Below are positions 26,064 to 34,862 of a stretch of 64,000 nt of DNA, piece after piece. Every line of letters begins with the position of its first letter. Position 1 is the first letter of the stretch. The stretch is from positions 1 to 64,000 of the forward strand of contig NZ_CP070501.1 of assembly GCF_018308945.1 (NCBI RefSeq), in the 5' to 3' direction. The notes under the pieces are model-generated. The model saw only the letters and a list, made by a program, of their open reading frames with translations. It was not told where the DNA came from and searched no databases. The stretch is from Agrococcus sp. Marseille-Q4369 (lineage in GTDB: Bacteria; Actinomycetota; Actinomycetes; Actinomycetales; Microbacteriaceae). Position numbers and translations under genes: made by a program.

Positions 26064-27371
26064 TCAGCGGAAGACGGTGGGGATGGCGGGCTCGCCGCGC
26101 GCGAGCCGGTGCGCCTCGGCGGGCAGCTCCTCGACGGACGCGGCGTGGCGCTGCCGGGCGAGCTCGACGCCCCCGTGCCCGAGCCACTCGGGCTGGATCT
26201 CGCCCGAGCGCACGAGCGGCACCTGCAGCGGGCGGCCCCGTTCGGCGGCCGCGGCGAGCGTCGCGGGGTCGTCGCCCACGAGCACGGTCTCCTCGACGGC
26301 GACGCCGTGCTCGAGCGTTCGCACCGCGACCTTCTCGCCCGGCTGCGAGGCCTTGTCCTCGCTGCGCTTCCCGACCCCGACCCACTGACCGTCGTCGCCC
26401 TGCCGCGAGACGAGCTTGTAGACCATGCCGGCCGCGGGCGCCCCGGAGCCGGTGACGACGCTCGTGCCGACGCCGTACGCATCGACGGGGCTCGCCTGGA
26501 GCCCCGCGATCGCGTACTCGTCGAGGTCGCTCGTCACGGTGATGCGCGTCTCGGTCGCGCCGAGCGAGTCGAGCAGCGCGCGCGCCTCGGCGGCGACGTC
26601 GGCGAGGTCGCCCGAGTCGAGGCGGATGCCGCCGAGCCGCGGGCCCGCGACTTCGATCGCCGTGCGGATGCCCTGCTCGATGTCGTAGGTGTCGACGAGC
26701 AGCGTCGTGCCGACCCCGAGCGTGTCGATCTGCGCCTGGAACGCCTCGGCCTCGGAGTCGTGCAGGAGCGTGAAGGAGTGGGCGGCGGTGCCCATCGTCG
26801 GGATGCCCCAGCGGGCGCCTGCGGCGAGGTTGCTCGTCGCGCCGAAGCCGGCGATGTAGGCGGCGCGCGCGGCGGCGATCGCAGACTCCTCGCTCGCGCG
26901 GCGCGAGCCCATCTCGGCGAGCGGGCGGCCCTTCGCGGCGCGGTGCATGCGCGTCGCGGCGTTCGCGACCGCCGAATCGTAGTTGAGCACCGAGAGCGCG
27001 ACGGTCTCGAGCACGACCGCCTCGGCGAACGAGCCCTCGACGACGAGGATGGGGGAGCCGGGGAAGTAGGCCTCGCCCTCGGCGTAGCCGCGGATGTCGC
27101 CCGAGAAGCGGTAGTCGGCGAGCCACTCGATGAGCTCGGCGGAGACGACGCGCTCGTCGCGGAGGAACGCGAGCTGCGCGTCGCCGAAGCGGAACTCGGC
27201 GAGCCGCTCGAGGAAGCGGCCCGTGCCGGCGACGACGCCGTAGCGGCGCGCGCCCGGCAGTCGGCGGGCGAAGACCTCGAACGCGGAGGGCCGGAACGCC
27301 GTGCCGGAGCGCAGCGCGGCGTCGATCATCGTCAGTTCGTAGCGGTCGGTCATGAGCGCGGTGTCGGTCAC
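26064..27371 (-). CDS. pncB: Nicotinate phosphoribosyltransferase
   Basis: The 435-residue enzyme converts nicotinate and PRPP to nicotinate mononucleotide in the NAD salvage pathway. It begins ALMTDRYELTMIDAAL, a typical start, and has the conserved MGTAAHSFTLLHD with the phosphorylated-His region, plus RLDSGDLADVA. The GTG start at 27371 has TAGGCT 6 nt upstream, so it is probably leaderless. It is divergent from the acetyltransferase gene, whose own -10 box lies about 40 bp away. Confidence 0.92.
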   Translation of the reverse strand: MTDTALMTDRYELTMIDAALRSGTAFRPSAFEVFARRLPGARRYGVVAGTGRFLERLAEFRFGDAQLAFLRDERVVSAELIEWLADYRFSGDIRGYAEGEAYFPGSPILVVEGSFAEAVVLETVALSVLNYDSAVANAATRMHRAAKGRPLAEMGSRRASEESAIAAARAAYIAGFGATSNLAAGARWGIPTMGTAAHSFTLLHDSEAEAFQAQIDTLGVGTTLLVDTYDIEQGIRTAIEVAGPRLGGIRLDSGDLADVAAEARALLDSLGATETRITVTSDLDEYAIAGLQASPVDAYGVGTSVVTGSGAPAAGMVYKLVSRQGDDGQWVGVGKRSEDKASQPGEKVAVRTLEHGVAVEETVLVGDDPATLAAAAERGRPLQVPLVRSGEIQPEWLGHGGVELARQRHAASVEELPAEAHRLARGEPAIPTVFR

Positions 27372-27427
27372 GGCGCCAGCCTATGCCGACCGCCGAGCGA
27401 GCGACCGGGAACCGGTAGCGTGGGCCG

Positions 27428-27988
27428 GTGCGCGACGAGACCCGACCCACCCGGACGAGCGAGCGACAACTGCCCGAGGGGGTCGAGCTGCGGGCCCCCC
27501 GGCCGGAGGACGCCGAGGCGTGGGCCCGCTTCCTCGTCGCCGAGCAGCAGCGCACCTACGCGGGGCAGCTGCCCGACGACTTCGGCTCCCGCGGCCTTGA
27601 CCAGGCGAATGTCGCGGGACTCGCGCACGCCTTCGGCGAGCCGGGCGAGGCCGTGCGCCGCGTCGCGTGGCGCGGCGGGCGCATCGTCGGCATCGCCGCT
27701 GCCGGCCCCGCGCCGGCGCGCTGGGAGCGCGAGCTCGGCCTCGTGCCGCCGCCGGCCGATCGCGAGCTCGACCGGCTCTACGTCGCGGCCGAGATGCACG
27801 GCACCGGGCTCGGCGCGGCCCTGTTCGACGCGGTCGTCGACGAGCGACCCCACTACCTGTGGCTCATCGACGGCAACGCCCGCGCCGCTCGCTTCTACGA
27901 GCGGCGGGGCTTCGAGCACCTCGACGAGCGGGTGTCGACCGGGCCGACGTGGGGCGGCATCCCGATGCACCGCATGCTGCGGCGCTAG
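27428..27988 (+). CDS. GNAT acetyltransferase
   Basis: This 186-residue GNAT-fold protein has LYVAAEMHGTGLGAALFDAV, covering motif A (acetyl-CoA binding), and NARAARFYERRGF, the typical motif B. The N-terminal half holds the substrate-binding part. The acceptor is unknown. TAGCGT lies 6 nt before its GTG start. Its last 238 bp are repeated at 31197-31434 beyond the betaine transporter operon. Its TAG overlaps the stop of the leftward binding-protein gene within CTAG. Confidence 0.85.
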   Translation: MRDETRPTRTSERQLPEGVELRAPRPEDAEAWARFLVAEQQRTYAGQLPDDFGSRGLDQANVAGLAHAFGEPGEAVRRVAWRGGRIVGIAAAGPAPARWERELGLVPPPADRELDRLYVAAEMHGTGLGAALFDAVVDERPHYLWLIDGNARAARFYERRGFEHLDERVSTGPTWGGIPMHRMLRR

Positions 27989-28923
27989 CCGACGAGCCCC
28001 TCCTCCTCGAGCCAGGCGCGAGCGATGTCGGCCGCGGGCGACTGCTGCTCGACGCTGCGCCGGTTGAGCTCGATGAGCGCGTCGGACGACAGCGCAGCGG
28101 TGACGCCGTTCACGACCTCCTGCGCGGCCTCGTCGACGCGGTCGCTCGCGACCGGGACGACATGCGAGGCGAGGAACAGTCCCTCCGTGTCCTCGAGCAC
28201 GACGAGGTCGTTCTGCGCGATCGTCGGGTCGGCGGTGTAGACGATCGCGAGCTGGATGTCGCCGTCCTGCAGCGCCCGGATCGTGAGCGGGCCGCCGCCG
28301 TCCTCGATCGGCGTGAAGCCGACCTCGATGCCGTAGACGCTCGCGAGCCCTTGGGGGCCGTTCGGGCGGCTCTCGGCCTCGGAGTTGGCGCCCATCGTGA
28401 GCGGCACGTCCACCTCCGCGAGGTCGGCGACCGTCTCGAGGCCGTACTCGTCGGCGAATTCGCGCGTGACGACGTAGGAGTCCTGGTCGGTCGCCTCGGC
28501 CTGGTCGAGGATCGTGATGCCCTCGGGCGCCGCCTCGACGAGCGCGTCGTACACCTCGTCGGTCAGCCGCTCCTCGGGGTCGGGGCTCCAGTACTGCAGC
28601 AGCGGCCCCGTGTACTCGGGGAAGAGGTCGATCGCCCCCGACTCGATCTCGGGCACGTAGACCTCGCGCTGCCCGATGCGCAGCTGCCGGTCGATCGTGT
28701 AGCCCGCGGCCTCGAGCGCCTGCGCGTACAGCTCGGCGATGATCTCGCTCGAGTAGTAGTCCTGCGAGCCGACGACGAGGGTCGTGCCGTCGCCGCCGCT
28801 CGAGGGCGCGGTGCTCTCGTCCGCGGCGAGGGGGTCGGCGCTCGCGCAGCCGACGAGCACGGCGCTCGCGGTGCCGACGGCGGCGAGGGCGATCGCCGCC
28901 CGGTGGGTGCTGGTCCTGATCAT
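27985..28923 (-). CDS. Glycine betaine/choline-binding lipoprotein (OpuAC/ProX type)
   Basis: This 312-residue substrate-binding lipoprotein has a signal peptide ending in the lipobox VLVGC (Cys about 26). The mature part includes VVGSQDYYSSEIIAELYAQ and LFPEYTGPLLQYW, a hallmark of OpuC/ProX-type quaternary-ammonium binding proteins. It would capture osmoprotectants outside the membrane. It is the last gene of a four-gene leftward operon, and its ATG overlaps the permease stop as ATGA. Confidence 0.9.
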   Translation of the reverse strand: MIRTSTHRAAIALAAVGTASAVLVGCASADPLAADESTAPSSGGDGTTLVVGSQDYYSSEIIAELYAQALEAAGYTIDRQLRIGQREVYVPEIESGAIDLFPEYTGPLLQYWSPDPEERLTDEVYDALVEAAPEGITILDQAEATDQDSYVVTREFADEYGLETVADLAEVDVPLTMGANSEAESRPNGPQGLASVYGIEVGFTPIEDGGGPLTIRALQDGDIQLAIVYTADPTIAQNDLVVLEDTEGLFLASHVVPVASDRVDEAAQEVVNGVTAALSSDALIELNRRSVEQQSPAADIARAWLEEEGLVG

Positions 28924-29618
28924 GCGGAGATCCTCTCTCTCGCGCCAGACGGCGCACGGTGGGGTTCGGCGCGGCGGGCCGCGGCGGATTGGACGAGCTG
29001 GAAGCCGAGTTCGACGACGAGCGCGAGGAGCGCGACGACGAGCGAGGCGCCGAGCATCATGTCGTAGCGCTGCGTCTTGAGTCCCTCGAACAGCGGGCGC
29101 CCGAGGCCGGTGTCGGCGACGTACGCGGCGAGCGTCGCGGTCGAGATGACCTGCAGGGCGGCGGAGCGGACGCCGCCGAGCAGCACGGGCGCGGCGAGCG
29201 GCAGCTCGACGCCGCGCACGATCTGCCACTCGGTCATGCCGATCGCGCGCGAGGCGCCGACGGTCTCGCGCGCGACCGACTCGACGCCCGCGTACGCGCC
29301 CGCGAGCACGGGCGGCAGCGCGAGCACGAGGAGCGCGAGGAACGGCGCGTCGAGCCCGATGCCGAGCGCGAGGCCGAGGACGGTCAGGAGGCCGAGCGTC
29401 GGCAGCGCGCGCGCACCGCTCGTGAGCACGATTACGAGCGAGCGGCCCCGGCCCGAGTGGCCGATCGCGACGCCCGCGGGGATCCCGATCGCACACGCTG
29501 CCGCCACGACCGCGGCCGAGAACCCGAGGTGCTCGAGGATGCGCGCGCCGATCCCGCCGCGCCCGTCCCAGTTCGCGGAGTCGAGCAGCCACGCGAGCGC
29601 GTCGAGCACCAGGTTCAC
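28920..29618 (-). CDS. Betaine/choline ABC permease, second subunit
   Basis: The 232-residue integral membrane protein has about five hydrophobic segments and the ABC-permease loop SRAIGMTEWQIVRGVELPLAAPVLLGG in two adjacent pieces, the EAA motif that contacts the ATPase. It matches OpuCB/OpuCD-type permeases. Its GTG start overlaps the preceding permease stop as GTGA. It should pair with that subunit to form the channel. Confidence 0.9.
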   Translation of the reverse strand: MNLVLDALAWLLDSANWDGRGGIGARILEHLGFSAAVVAAACAIGIPAGVAIGHSGRGRSLVIVLTSGARALPTLGLLTVLGLALGIGLDAPFLALLVLALPPVLAGAYAGVESVARETVGASRAIGMTEWQIVRGVELPLAAPVLLGGVRSAALQVISTATLAAYVADTGLGRPLFEGLKTQRYDMMLGASLVVALLALVVELGFQLVQSAAARRAEPHRAPSGARERISA

Positions 29619-30256
29619 GCCGCCACCGCCCGCAGCCAGGGCATCGCCGCGCGCCCCGCGAGCACGCACAGCGCGTCGAGCACGACCGCGACCACGACGG
29701 TGAGCACGATGCCGGTGAGGATCGAGGCCTCGATGCCGCGCTGGAACCCGTCGGTGAAGAGCGTGCCGAGGCTCGCGATGCCGATGACCGCGCCGACCGT
29801 CACGAGGCTGACGGTCGAGACGACCACGACCCGCAGCGACGACAGCAGCACGGGGCCGGCGAGCGGCAGCTCGACCCGCCAGAAGCTCGCCCAGCGGGAG
29901 TGCCCGGTCGCCTCAGCCGCGAGCCGGACGTCCTCGGGGACGGAGGCGAACGCATCCGCCGCCCCGCGCACGAGGAGCGCGCAGCCGTAGAGCGTGAGCG
30001 CGGTGATGATCGTCGCGGACGAGCGGAGCGCGAAGCCCGTGAGCGCGGGGATGATGACGAACAGCGGCAGCGACGGGATCGCGTAGAGGAGGCCCGTGCC
30101 GGTCAGCAGCGGCGTGCGCCAGCGGCGGCTCCCGGCCGCGAGCCGCCCGAGCGGCACCGAGATGACGAGGCTCAGCAGGATCGGCGGCACCGAGAGCAGC
30201 AGGTGATCGGCCAGTAGCCCCCACACGATGTGGAGGTTCTGGCTCAGCCACGTCAC
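29615..30256 (-). CDS. Betaine/choline ABC permease, first subunit
   Basis: The 213-residue permease starts MTWLSQNLHIVWGLLADHL and has several membrane helices, with the EAA-type loop at AAEATGHSRWASFWRVELP. The family is the OpuCB/ProW type. GTG at 30256 overlaps the ATPase stop as GTGA. It differs clearly from the second permease, so they form a heterodimer. Confidence 0.9.
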   Translation of the reverse strand: MTWLSQNLHIVWGLLADHLLLSVPPILLSLVISVPLGRLAAGSRRWRTPLLTGTGLLYAIPSLPLFVIIPALTGFALRSSATIITALTLYGCALLVRGAADAFASVPEDVRLAAEATGHSRWASFWRVELPLAGPVLLSSLRVVVVSTVSLVTVGAVIGIASLGTLFTDGFQRGIEASILTGIVLTVVVAVVLDALCVLAGRAAMPWLRAVAA

Positions 30257-31086
30257 GGCGCGTCCTCGCGGGCGTCGGCCTCGAGCACGCCCGTCGGGCG
30301 GTCGTCGCCGTCGACGACGATGCGACGCCCGTCGAGCTCGCGGATGCGCAGGGTGCGGCGCGCGGTGCCGGCGCCCACGAAGGCGGCGACGAAGTCGTCG
30401 GCGGGGGCGGCGAGGATCTCGGTCGGCGTGCCGCGCTGCGCGATCTCGGCGCCCGCGCGCAGCACGACCACTTCGTCGGCGAGCGCGAAGGCCTCGTCGA
30501 CGTCGTGGGTGACGAACAGGATCGTCTTGCCGAGCTCGGCCTGCAGCGCGCGGAGCTCGGCTTGCAGCTGCTCGCGCACGATCGGGTCGACGGCGCCGAA
30601 CGGCTCGTCCATGAGCAGGATGTTCGGGTCGGCGGCGAGCGCCCGCGCGACGCCGACGCGCTGCTGCTGGCCGCCGGAGAGCTGTGCGGGGTAGCGGTCG
30701 GCGAGGGCTGGGTCGAGGCCGACGCGCTCGAGGAGGCCGAGCGCATCCGCCCTCGCCTCGCGGCGCGAGCGCCCCGCGAGCACGGGCACGGTCGCGACGT
30801 TGTCGGCCACCGTGCGATGGGGGAGCAGGCCGCCCGCCTGCAGCACGTAGCCGATCGAGCGGCGCAGGCCCACCGGGTCGAGCGAGCGCACGTCGACGTC
30901 GTCGATGCGGACCGCGCCCGACGAGGGCTCGACCATGCGGTTCACCATGCGCAGGAGCGTCGTCTTGCCGCTGCCCGAGGAGCCGACGAGGGCGACGACC
31001 GAGTGCGACGGCATGCGCAGGCTGAAGCCGGCGACCGCGACGGTGCCGCCCGGGTACTCCTTGCGCACCGCGTCGAACTCGATCAC
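30253..31086 (-). CDS. Betaine/choline ABC ATPase (OpuCA/ProV type)
   Basis: The 277-residue ATPase energises the importer. It has Walker A (GSSGSGKTT), a Q-loop, the ABC signature LSGGQQQRVGVARAL and Walker B with LLMDEPFGAVDP. The C-terminus has only a short extra segment where OpuCA proteins often have CBS domains used for osmotic sensing. I take the GTG at 31086, with AGGAG 8 nt upstream. It is the first gene of the operon. Confidence 0.92.
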   Translation of the reverse strand: MIEFDAVRKEYPGGTVAVAGFSLRMPSHSVVALVGSSGSGKTTLLRMVNRMVEPSSGAVRIDDVDVRSLDPVGLRRSIGYVLQAGGLLPHRTVADNVATVPVLAGRSRREARADALGLLERVGLDPALADRYPAQLSGGQQQRVGVARALAADPNILLMDEPFGAVDPIVREQLQAELRALQAELGKTILFVTHDVDEAFALADEVVVLRAGAEIAQRGTPTEILAAPADDFVAAFVGAGTARRTLRIRELDGRRIVVDGDDRPTGVLEADAREDAP

Positions 31087-31167
31087 GCAGGTTCTCCTCA
31101 CCTTCGCGGAGGGATGACGATACCGCCCGCCGGCGACATCCTCTCGGGTCGCGCCTACGAGCAGCCC

Positions 31168-31434
31168 GTGAACGCGCCACGACTAGGCTTGCCGTCGCCG
31201 GCCGATCGCGAGCTCGACCGGCTCTACGTCGCGGCCGAGATGCACGGCACGGGGCTCGGCGCGGCGCTGTTCGACGCCGTCGTCGACGAGCGGCCCCACT
31301 ACCTCTGGCTCATCGACGGCAACGCGAGGGCTGCCCGCTTCTACGAGCGGCGCGGCTTCGAGCACCTCGACGAGCAGGTCTCGACCGGGCCCACGTGGGG
31401 CGGCATCCCCATGCACCGGATGCTGCGTCGGTAG
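31168..31434 (+). pseudogene. Truncated GNAT acetyltransferase copy
   Basis: The last 78 codons repeat the C-terminal half of the acetyltransferase at 27428-27988. The copy lacks the first 108 or so residues. A GTG at 31168 could start an 88-residue product, but it would have only part of the GNAT fold. Of 18 nucleotide changes, affecting 17 codons, 16 codons stay synonymous and one gives Arg to Gln. It is therefore either recently truncated or was kept intact for a long time elsewhere. Confidence 0.7.
31197..31434 (+). repeat. 238-bp direct repeat of 27751-27988
   Basis: The segment aligns without gaps to 27751-27988, with 220 of 238 positions identical by my count. The pair flanks the four-gene betaine/choline transporter operon, in the same orientation. 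Confidence 0.9.
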
Positions 31435-31468
31435 CGCTGACCCTCGCGGTGAACGTGAGGACGCACGG

Positions 31469-31504
31469 CCGAGGAGCGGCCGCAGGCCGCGTCTCGATGC
31501 TCGG
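31469..31504. repeat. Palindromic intergenic repeat
   Basis: CCGAGGA, a GCGGCC-GCA-GGCCGC stem-loop and TCGATGCTCGG form an imperfect palindrome of the same general build as the one at 2673-2707. It lies between the truncated acetyltransferase and the secreted-protein island. Confidence 0.5.
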
Positions 31505-31565
31505 CCACGCGAGCGCCCACCCTCGCGCCGGCCGCCCCGGATCGCAGGTGAGTCTCGTCGACCCG

Positions 31566-31594
31566 TTGTGCAGTCCGAGGGCGGCACGTACGGT
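31566..31594 (+). promoter_or_regulatory. Promoter of secreted-protein gene
   Basis: TTGTGC (31566-31571), a 17-bp spacer and TACGGT (31589-31594) form a good sigma-70-type promoter. The ATG at 31601 lies 6 nt after the -10 box, so the mRNA is probably leaderless. Confidence 0.65.
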
Positions 31595-31600
31595 GAGCCC

Positions 31601-31903
31601 ATGAACGCACTCCTGCGATTCGGATTGATCGTCAGCCTGCTCGTGGCGCCTTCTGCTGCAGGCGTTGAAACTCGGTCGAGCGCAACGGTGCAGCATTCCG
31701 TCGACTACACGACCAATGCTGGCGCCACCGTGTACGACTTCTATCATGACTACTTCAATTCGAAGTCCTCGTGCGATGCTCGCGGCTACGCGCTGAAGAA
31801 TTACGAGCACATGCGGAACATGAGCGGCTGGACCTGCGTCAGGCACCCGGGCGATTCGAAGTGGTCGATGCACGTGCACTACTGGTACGGCGGCATTGAG
31901 TGA
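31601..31903 (+). CDS. Small secreted protein, family unknown
   Basis: The 100-residue precursor has a signal peptide (basic start, hydrophobic residues 7-19, likely cleavage near 21). The mature part of about 79 residues is rich in Tyr, His and Trp and has just two cysteines (about C58 and C79), which could form one disulfide. It ends YWYGGIE. I recognise no family. The gene's base composition is visibly AT-richer than its neighbours, pointing to horizontal origin. It overlaps the next gene by GTGA. A bacteriocin-like or host-interaction role is only a guess. Confidence 0.75.
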   Translation: MNALLRFGLIVSLLVAPSAAGVETRSSATVQHSVDYTTNAGATVYDFYHDYFNSKSSCDARGYALKNYEHMRNMSGWTCVRHPGDSKWSMHVHYWYGGIE

Positions 31904-32400
31904 GACCATCGGTGTTCGTCGATGGCTCGCGAGTCCGCGCGACCGGCATTGTCGGGGCCGACGGCGCTCGGCTGGGACTTACCACTCGCCGCCGGCTGTC
32001 CCCGCACATCACGGTGCTGCTCGATCGCAGTGCGATTCCTGGCACTGCGATCGAAGTAACGGGTGAGCTGCACCTTGATGGTTCTGCGTCCGGGGCTCAG
32101 AACGCGCATGGTCGGATCTCGGTTGAGGAGATGCGAGCGATCGAGCTTCCTACCCTGGCCGACTGGAGGTCGTTGGACGCCGAGAGCGAGACGTCATGGG
32201 AGCCGCTCGATGCGCGCGCCGCTCTCGATGCTCTGCACGCCCTGGAGATCGACGATCCACTCGCGACAGGTGGGCACGAGGCCGAGGGCCGCATGGCTCT
32301 GCACATCGACGTCGTGTGCGTCAGCGAGCCCTTGGCCCGCTGGTTCGACTCCCTGCCAGCGGGCATGGTCGATCTGCGAGCCGCTGTAGAGCCGCTCTAG
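31900..32400 (+). CDS. Partner of secreted protein, family unknown
   Basis: The 166-residue product has no signal peptide or membrane segment, so it should stay in the cytoplasm. The first half is beta-rich ([26 protein letters not shown]); the second is more acidic and ends RAAVEPL. I do not recognise it. Its GTG start overlaps the stop of the secreted-protein gene, so the two are co-translated. It shares the lower GC content of that gene. Confidence 0.65.
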   Translation: MRPSVFVDGSRVRATGIVGADGARLGLTTRRRLSPHITVLLDRSAIPGTAIEVTGELHLDGSASGAQNAHGRISVEEMRAIELPTLADWRSLDAESETSWEPLDARAALDALHALEIDDPLATGGHEAEGRMALHIDVVCVSEPLARWFDSLPAGMVDLRAAVEPL

Positions 32401-32486
32401 CGTTCTCGGCTGGCCACGACGCATCGTCGGCCGCGCGCGCGTTGAAGGCATCCAGGCACATGGAGGCCGCGGATAGGCTTGCGAGC

Positions 32487-33323
32487 GTGCAGCGCCCGAT
32501 CGGAGTCTTCGACAGCGGCGTCGGCGGGCTCACCGTGGCGAGGGCGCTCATCGACCAGCTGCCGGCCGAGTCGATCACCTACATCGGCGACACCGCGAAC
32601 GGCCCCTACGGTCCGCGCGAGCAGGCCGAGGTGCGGGCGCTCGCGCTCGACGTGCTCGACACGCTCGTCGCGCAAGGCGTCAAGATGCTCGTCATCGCGT
32701 GCAACACCGCGTCCGCCGCGACCCTCGACGTCGCGCGCGAGCGCTACGAGGAGGGGATGGGCATCCCCGTCGTCGAGGTCATCGACCCCGCCGTGCGCGC
32801 CGCGGTCGCGCAGAGCCGCTCCGGCCGCATCGGCGTGATCGGCACGGCCGGCACGATCGGCTCCGGCGCCTACCAGCGCGCGTTCGCCGCCGCTGGGGTG
32901 CCGCACGTCGCCGCCGGCGCGGCGCCGCGCTTCGTCGAGTTCGTCGAGGCGGGCGTCACGACGGGCGACGAGGTGCTCGAGGCGGCGCACGAGTACCTCG
33001 AGCCGCTGCTCGCCGAGGGCCTCGACACCCTCGTGCTCGGCTGCACCCACTACCCGCTGCTCGCCGGCGCGATCGGCTACGTCGCGGGCCCCGACGTTCG
33101 GCTCGTCTCGAGCGCCGAGGAGACGGCGGGCGACGTGTACCGCATGCTGAGCGACCGGCGCATGCTCGCGCCCGTCGGCGCGACGCCCAGCTACGAGTTC
33201 GAGGCGACGACCGAGGCGCAGGAGCCGTTCCTGCGGCTCGCGCGCCGCTTCCTCGGGCCGGAGGTCACGCACGTCGAGTTCCACCAGACCGGGGTCATCC
33301 AGCTGCCCGGCCGCACCGACTGA
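32487..33323 (+). CDS. murI: Glutamate racemase
   Basis: The 278-residue enzyme makes D-glutamate for peptidoglycan. The two catalytic cysteines are in ACNTASA (about residue 72) and LGCTHYPLL (about 185), and the N-terminus has the usual [15 protein letters not shown] 32487 is preceded at 7 nt by TAGGCT, indicating leaderless transcription. It leads a murI-rph-rdgB gene order that is widespread in Actinobacteria. Confidence 0.95.
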   Translation: MQRPIGVFDSGVGGLTVARALIDQLPAESITYIGDTANGPYGPREQAEVRALALDVLDTLVAQGVKMLVIACNTASAATLDVARERYEEGMGIPVVEVIDPAVRAAVAQSRSGRIGVIGTAGTIGSGAYQRAFAAAGVPHVAAGAAPRFVEFVEAGVTTGDEVLEAAHEYLEPLLAEGLDTLVLGCTHYPLLAGAIGYVAGPDVRLVSSAEETAGDVYRMLSDRRMLAPVGATPSYEFEATTEAQEPFLRLARRFLGPEVTHVEFHQTGVIQLPGRTD

Positions 33324-33333
33324 AGGAGAGACC

Positions 33334-34056
33334 ATGGCACGCAAGGACGGCAGGCAGCTCGATCAGCTGCGCGAGGTCACGATCGAGCGGGGCTGGAGCG
33401 CGCAGGCCGAGGGGAGCGCCCTCATCTCGTTCGGCGGCACGCGCGTGCTGTGCACCGCATCCGTCATGCCGACGGTGCCGCGCTGGATGGCGGGCAAGGG
33501 CAAGGGCTGGGTGACGGCGGAGTACGCGATGCTGCCGCGCTCGACGAACGAGCGGATGGATCGCGAGAGCGTGAAGGGGCGCGTCGGCGGGCGCACCCAC
33601 GAGATCTCGCGCCTCATCGGCCGCTCGTTGCGCGCGGGCGTCGACATGAAGGCGCTCGGCGAGCTCTCGATCACCGTCGACTGCGACGTGCTGCAGGCCG
33701 ACGGCGGCACGCGCACCGCCGCGATCACGGGCGCCTACGTCGCGCTCGCCGACGCGGTCGCGTGGGCGCAGGCGCAAGGCCGGGCGCCGAAGAGCGCGAA
33801 GCCGCTCGTCGACTCGGTCGCGGCCGTCTCGGTCGGCATCGTCGACGGCGAGCCGACGCTCGACCTGGACTACCTCGAGGACGTGCGCGCCGGCACCGAC
33901 ATGAACGTCGTCGCGACCGGGCGCGGGCTGCTCGTCGAGGTGCAGGGCACGGCCGAAGGCGCGCCCTTCGACCGCTCGGAGCTCGACGCGCTGCTCGACC
34001 TCGCGCTCGCCGGCACCGCCCGGCTGACGGAGCTCCAGCGCGAGGCGCTCGCGTGA
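33334..34056 (+). CDS. rph: Ribonuclease PH
   Basis: The 240-residue phosphorolytic exoribonuclease trims tRNA 3' ends. It contains [15 protein letters not shown]-like [20 protein letters not shown] and the conserved stretches [14 protein letters not shown] and [26 protein letters not shown] precedes the ATG at a normal distance. It lies 10 bp after murI and overlaps rdgB by GTGA. Confidence 0.96.
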   Translation: MARKDGRQLDQLREVTIERGWSAQAEGSALISFGGTRVLCTASVMPTVPRWMAGKGKGWVTAEYAMLPRSTNERMDRESVKGRVGGRTHEISRLIGRSLRAGVDMKALGELSITVDCDVLQADGGTRTAAITGAYVALADAVAWAQAQGRAPKSAKPLVDSVAAVSVGIVDGEPTLDLDYLEDVRAGTDMNVVATGRGLLVEVQGTAEGAPFDRSELDALLDLALAGTARLTELQREALA

Positions 34057-34682
34057 GCCCCGTCGACACGGGCTTCGGCTCGACGGGCATCGACCCGCGC
34101 GGCGGCGGACTGCAGGTCGTCGTCGCGACCCGCAACCCCCACAAGGTCGAGGAGCTGCAGCGCATCCTCGCGCCGCTCCTGCCCGGCATCGAGCTGCTGC
34201 CCGACGACGGCCCGGAGCCGATCGAGGACGGCGACACCTTCGAGGCGAACGCCCTGATCAAGGCGCGCGCCGCGCACGAGCGCACGGGGCTGCCGGCGAT
34301 CGCCGACGACTCGGGCATCGAGGTCGACGCGCTCGACGGCGCCCCCGGCATCCACTCGGCTCGCTACGCGGGCACGCGCGACGATCGCGACAACCTCGAG
34401 CTGCTGCTCGCGAACCTCGCCGAGCACGCCGATCGCGGCGCGCGCTTCGTGTGCGCGGCCGCGTGGGTCGACGCCGAGGGCGAGTTCGCGGTGCGCGGGG
34501 AGTGGGCCGGCGAGGTCGCGGATGCGCCGCGCGGCGACGGCGGGTTCGGGTACGACCCGATCTTCGTGCCCCACGACGGCGGCGGCCGCTCCTCGGCCGA
34601 GCTGAGCGCCGACGAGAAGGATGCGCTGAGCCACCGCCGGATCGCGTTCGCGGCGCTCGCGGAGCGCATCCAGCCCGCGTAG
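34053..34682 (+). CDS. rdgB: Non-canonical purine NTP pyrophosphatase (RdgB/HAM1)
   Basis: The 209-residue enzyme removes dITP and XTP from the nucleotide pool. The nucleotide-binding start [17 protein letters not shown], the [15 protein letters not shown] segment and [10 protein letters not shown] are all present. The GTG start overlaps the rph stop. The N-terminal 20 residues extend beyond the usual family start, so translation could begin a little later. Confidence 0.93.
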   Translation: MSPVDTGFGSTGIDPRGGGLQVVVATRNPHKVEELQRILAPLLPGIELLPDDGPEPIEDGDTFEANALIKARAAHERTGLPAIADDSGIEVDALDGAPGIHSARYAGTRDDRDNLELLLANLAEHADRGARFVCAAAWVDAEGEFAVRGEWAGEVADAPRGDGGFGYDPIFVPHDGGGRSSAELSADEKDALSHRRIAFAALAERIQPA

Positions 34683-34698
34683 CCGCCCGACTCGCGCC

Positions 34699-34812
34699 GA
34701 ACCGACCCGTTCTCGCCGAGCCGACCCGCTCGCCCGGCGTGCTCGGGCCGAGCTGACCCGTTCTCGCCGACGCGACCCGTTGCAACCGGTCCAGTGGGAG
34801 AGGACGGGTCGG
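34699..34812. repeat. Clustered GACCCGTT repeats
   Basis: The octamer GACCCGTT or GACCCGCT occurs at 34704, 34723, 34755 and 34774, with an inverted ACGGGTC at 34804. Two copies sit inside an 18-bp near-identical unit ending TTCTCGCCGA. They lie between rdgB and the metal-transport operon and may be regulator sites. Confidence 0.55.
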
Positions 34813-34839
34813 CTCGACTTGCGCCCCTCCGGAGCGCTA

Positions 34840-34862
34840 GGCATGATTTCGGTATGCCGAAA
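34840..34862 (+). promoter_or_regulatory. Probable DtxR/MntR-type operator
   Basis: Two overlapping palindromes cover the start codon at 34854. One is a 19-bp GGCAT-N9-ATGCC (34840-34858) and the other a 16-bp TTTCGG-N4-CCGAAA (34847-34862). A possible -10, TAGGCA, begins at 34838. The position fits metal-dependent repression by the DtxR-family protein encoded at the end of this operon. Confidence 0.55.

Noticed and set aside
31087-31195. A further gene between the ABC ATPase and the truncated acetyltransferase
   Set aside because: No frame with a ribosome site or protein-like sequence is visible there; only the operon leader and the edge of the repeat.
34699-34812. Repeat cluster considered as a CRISPR or attachment site
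   Set aside because: Repeats are 8-18 bp, irregularly spaced and partly inverted, and no integrase or cas gene is adjacent.
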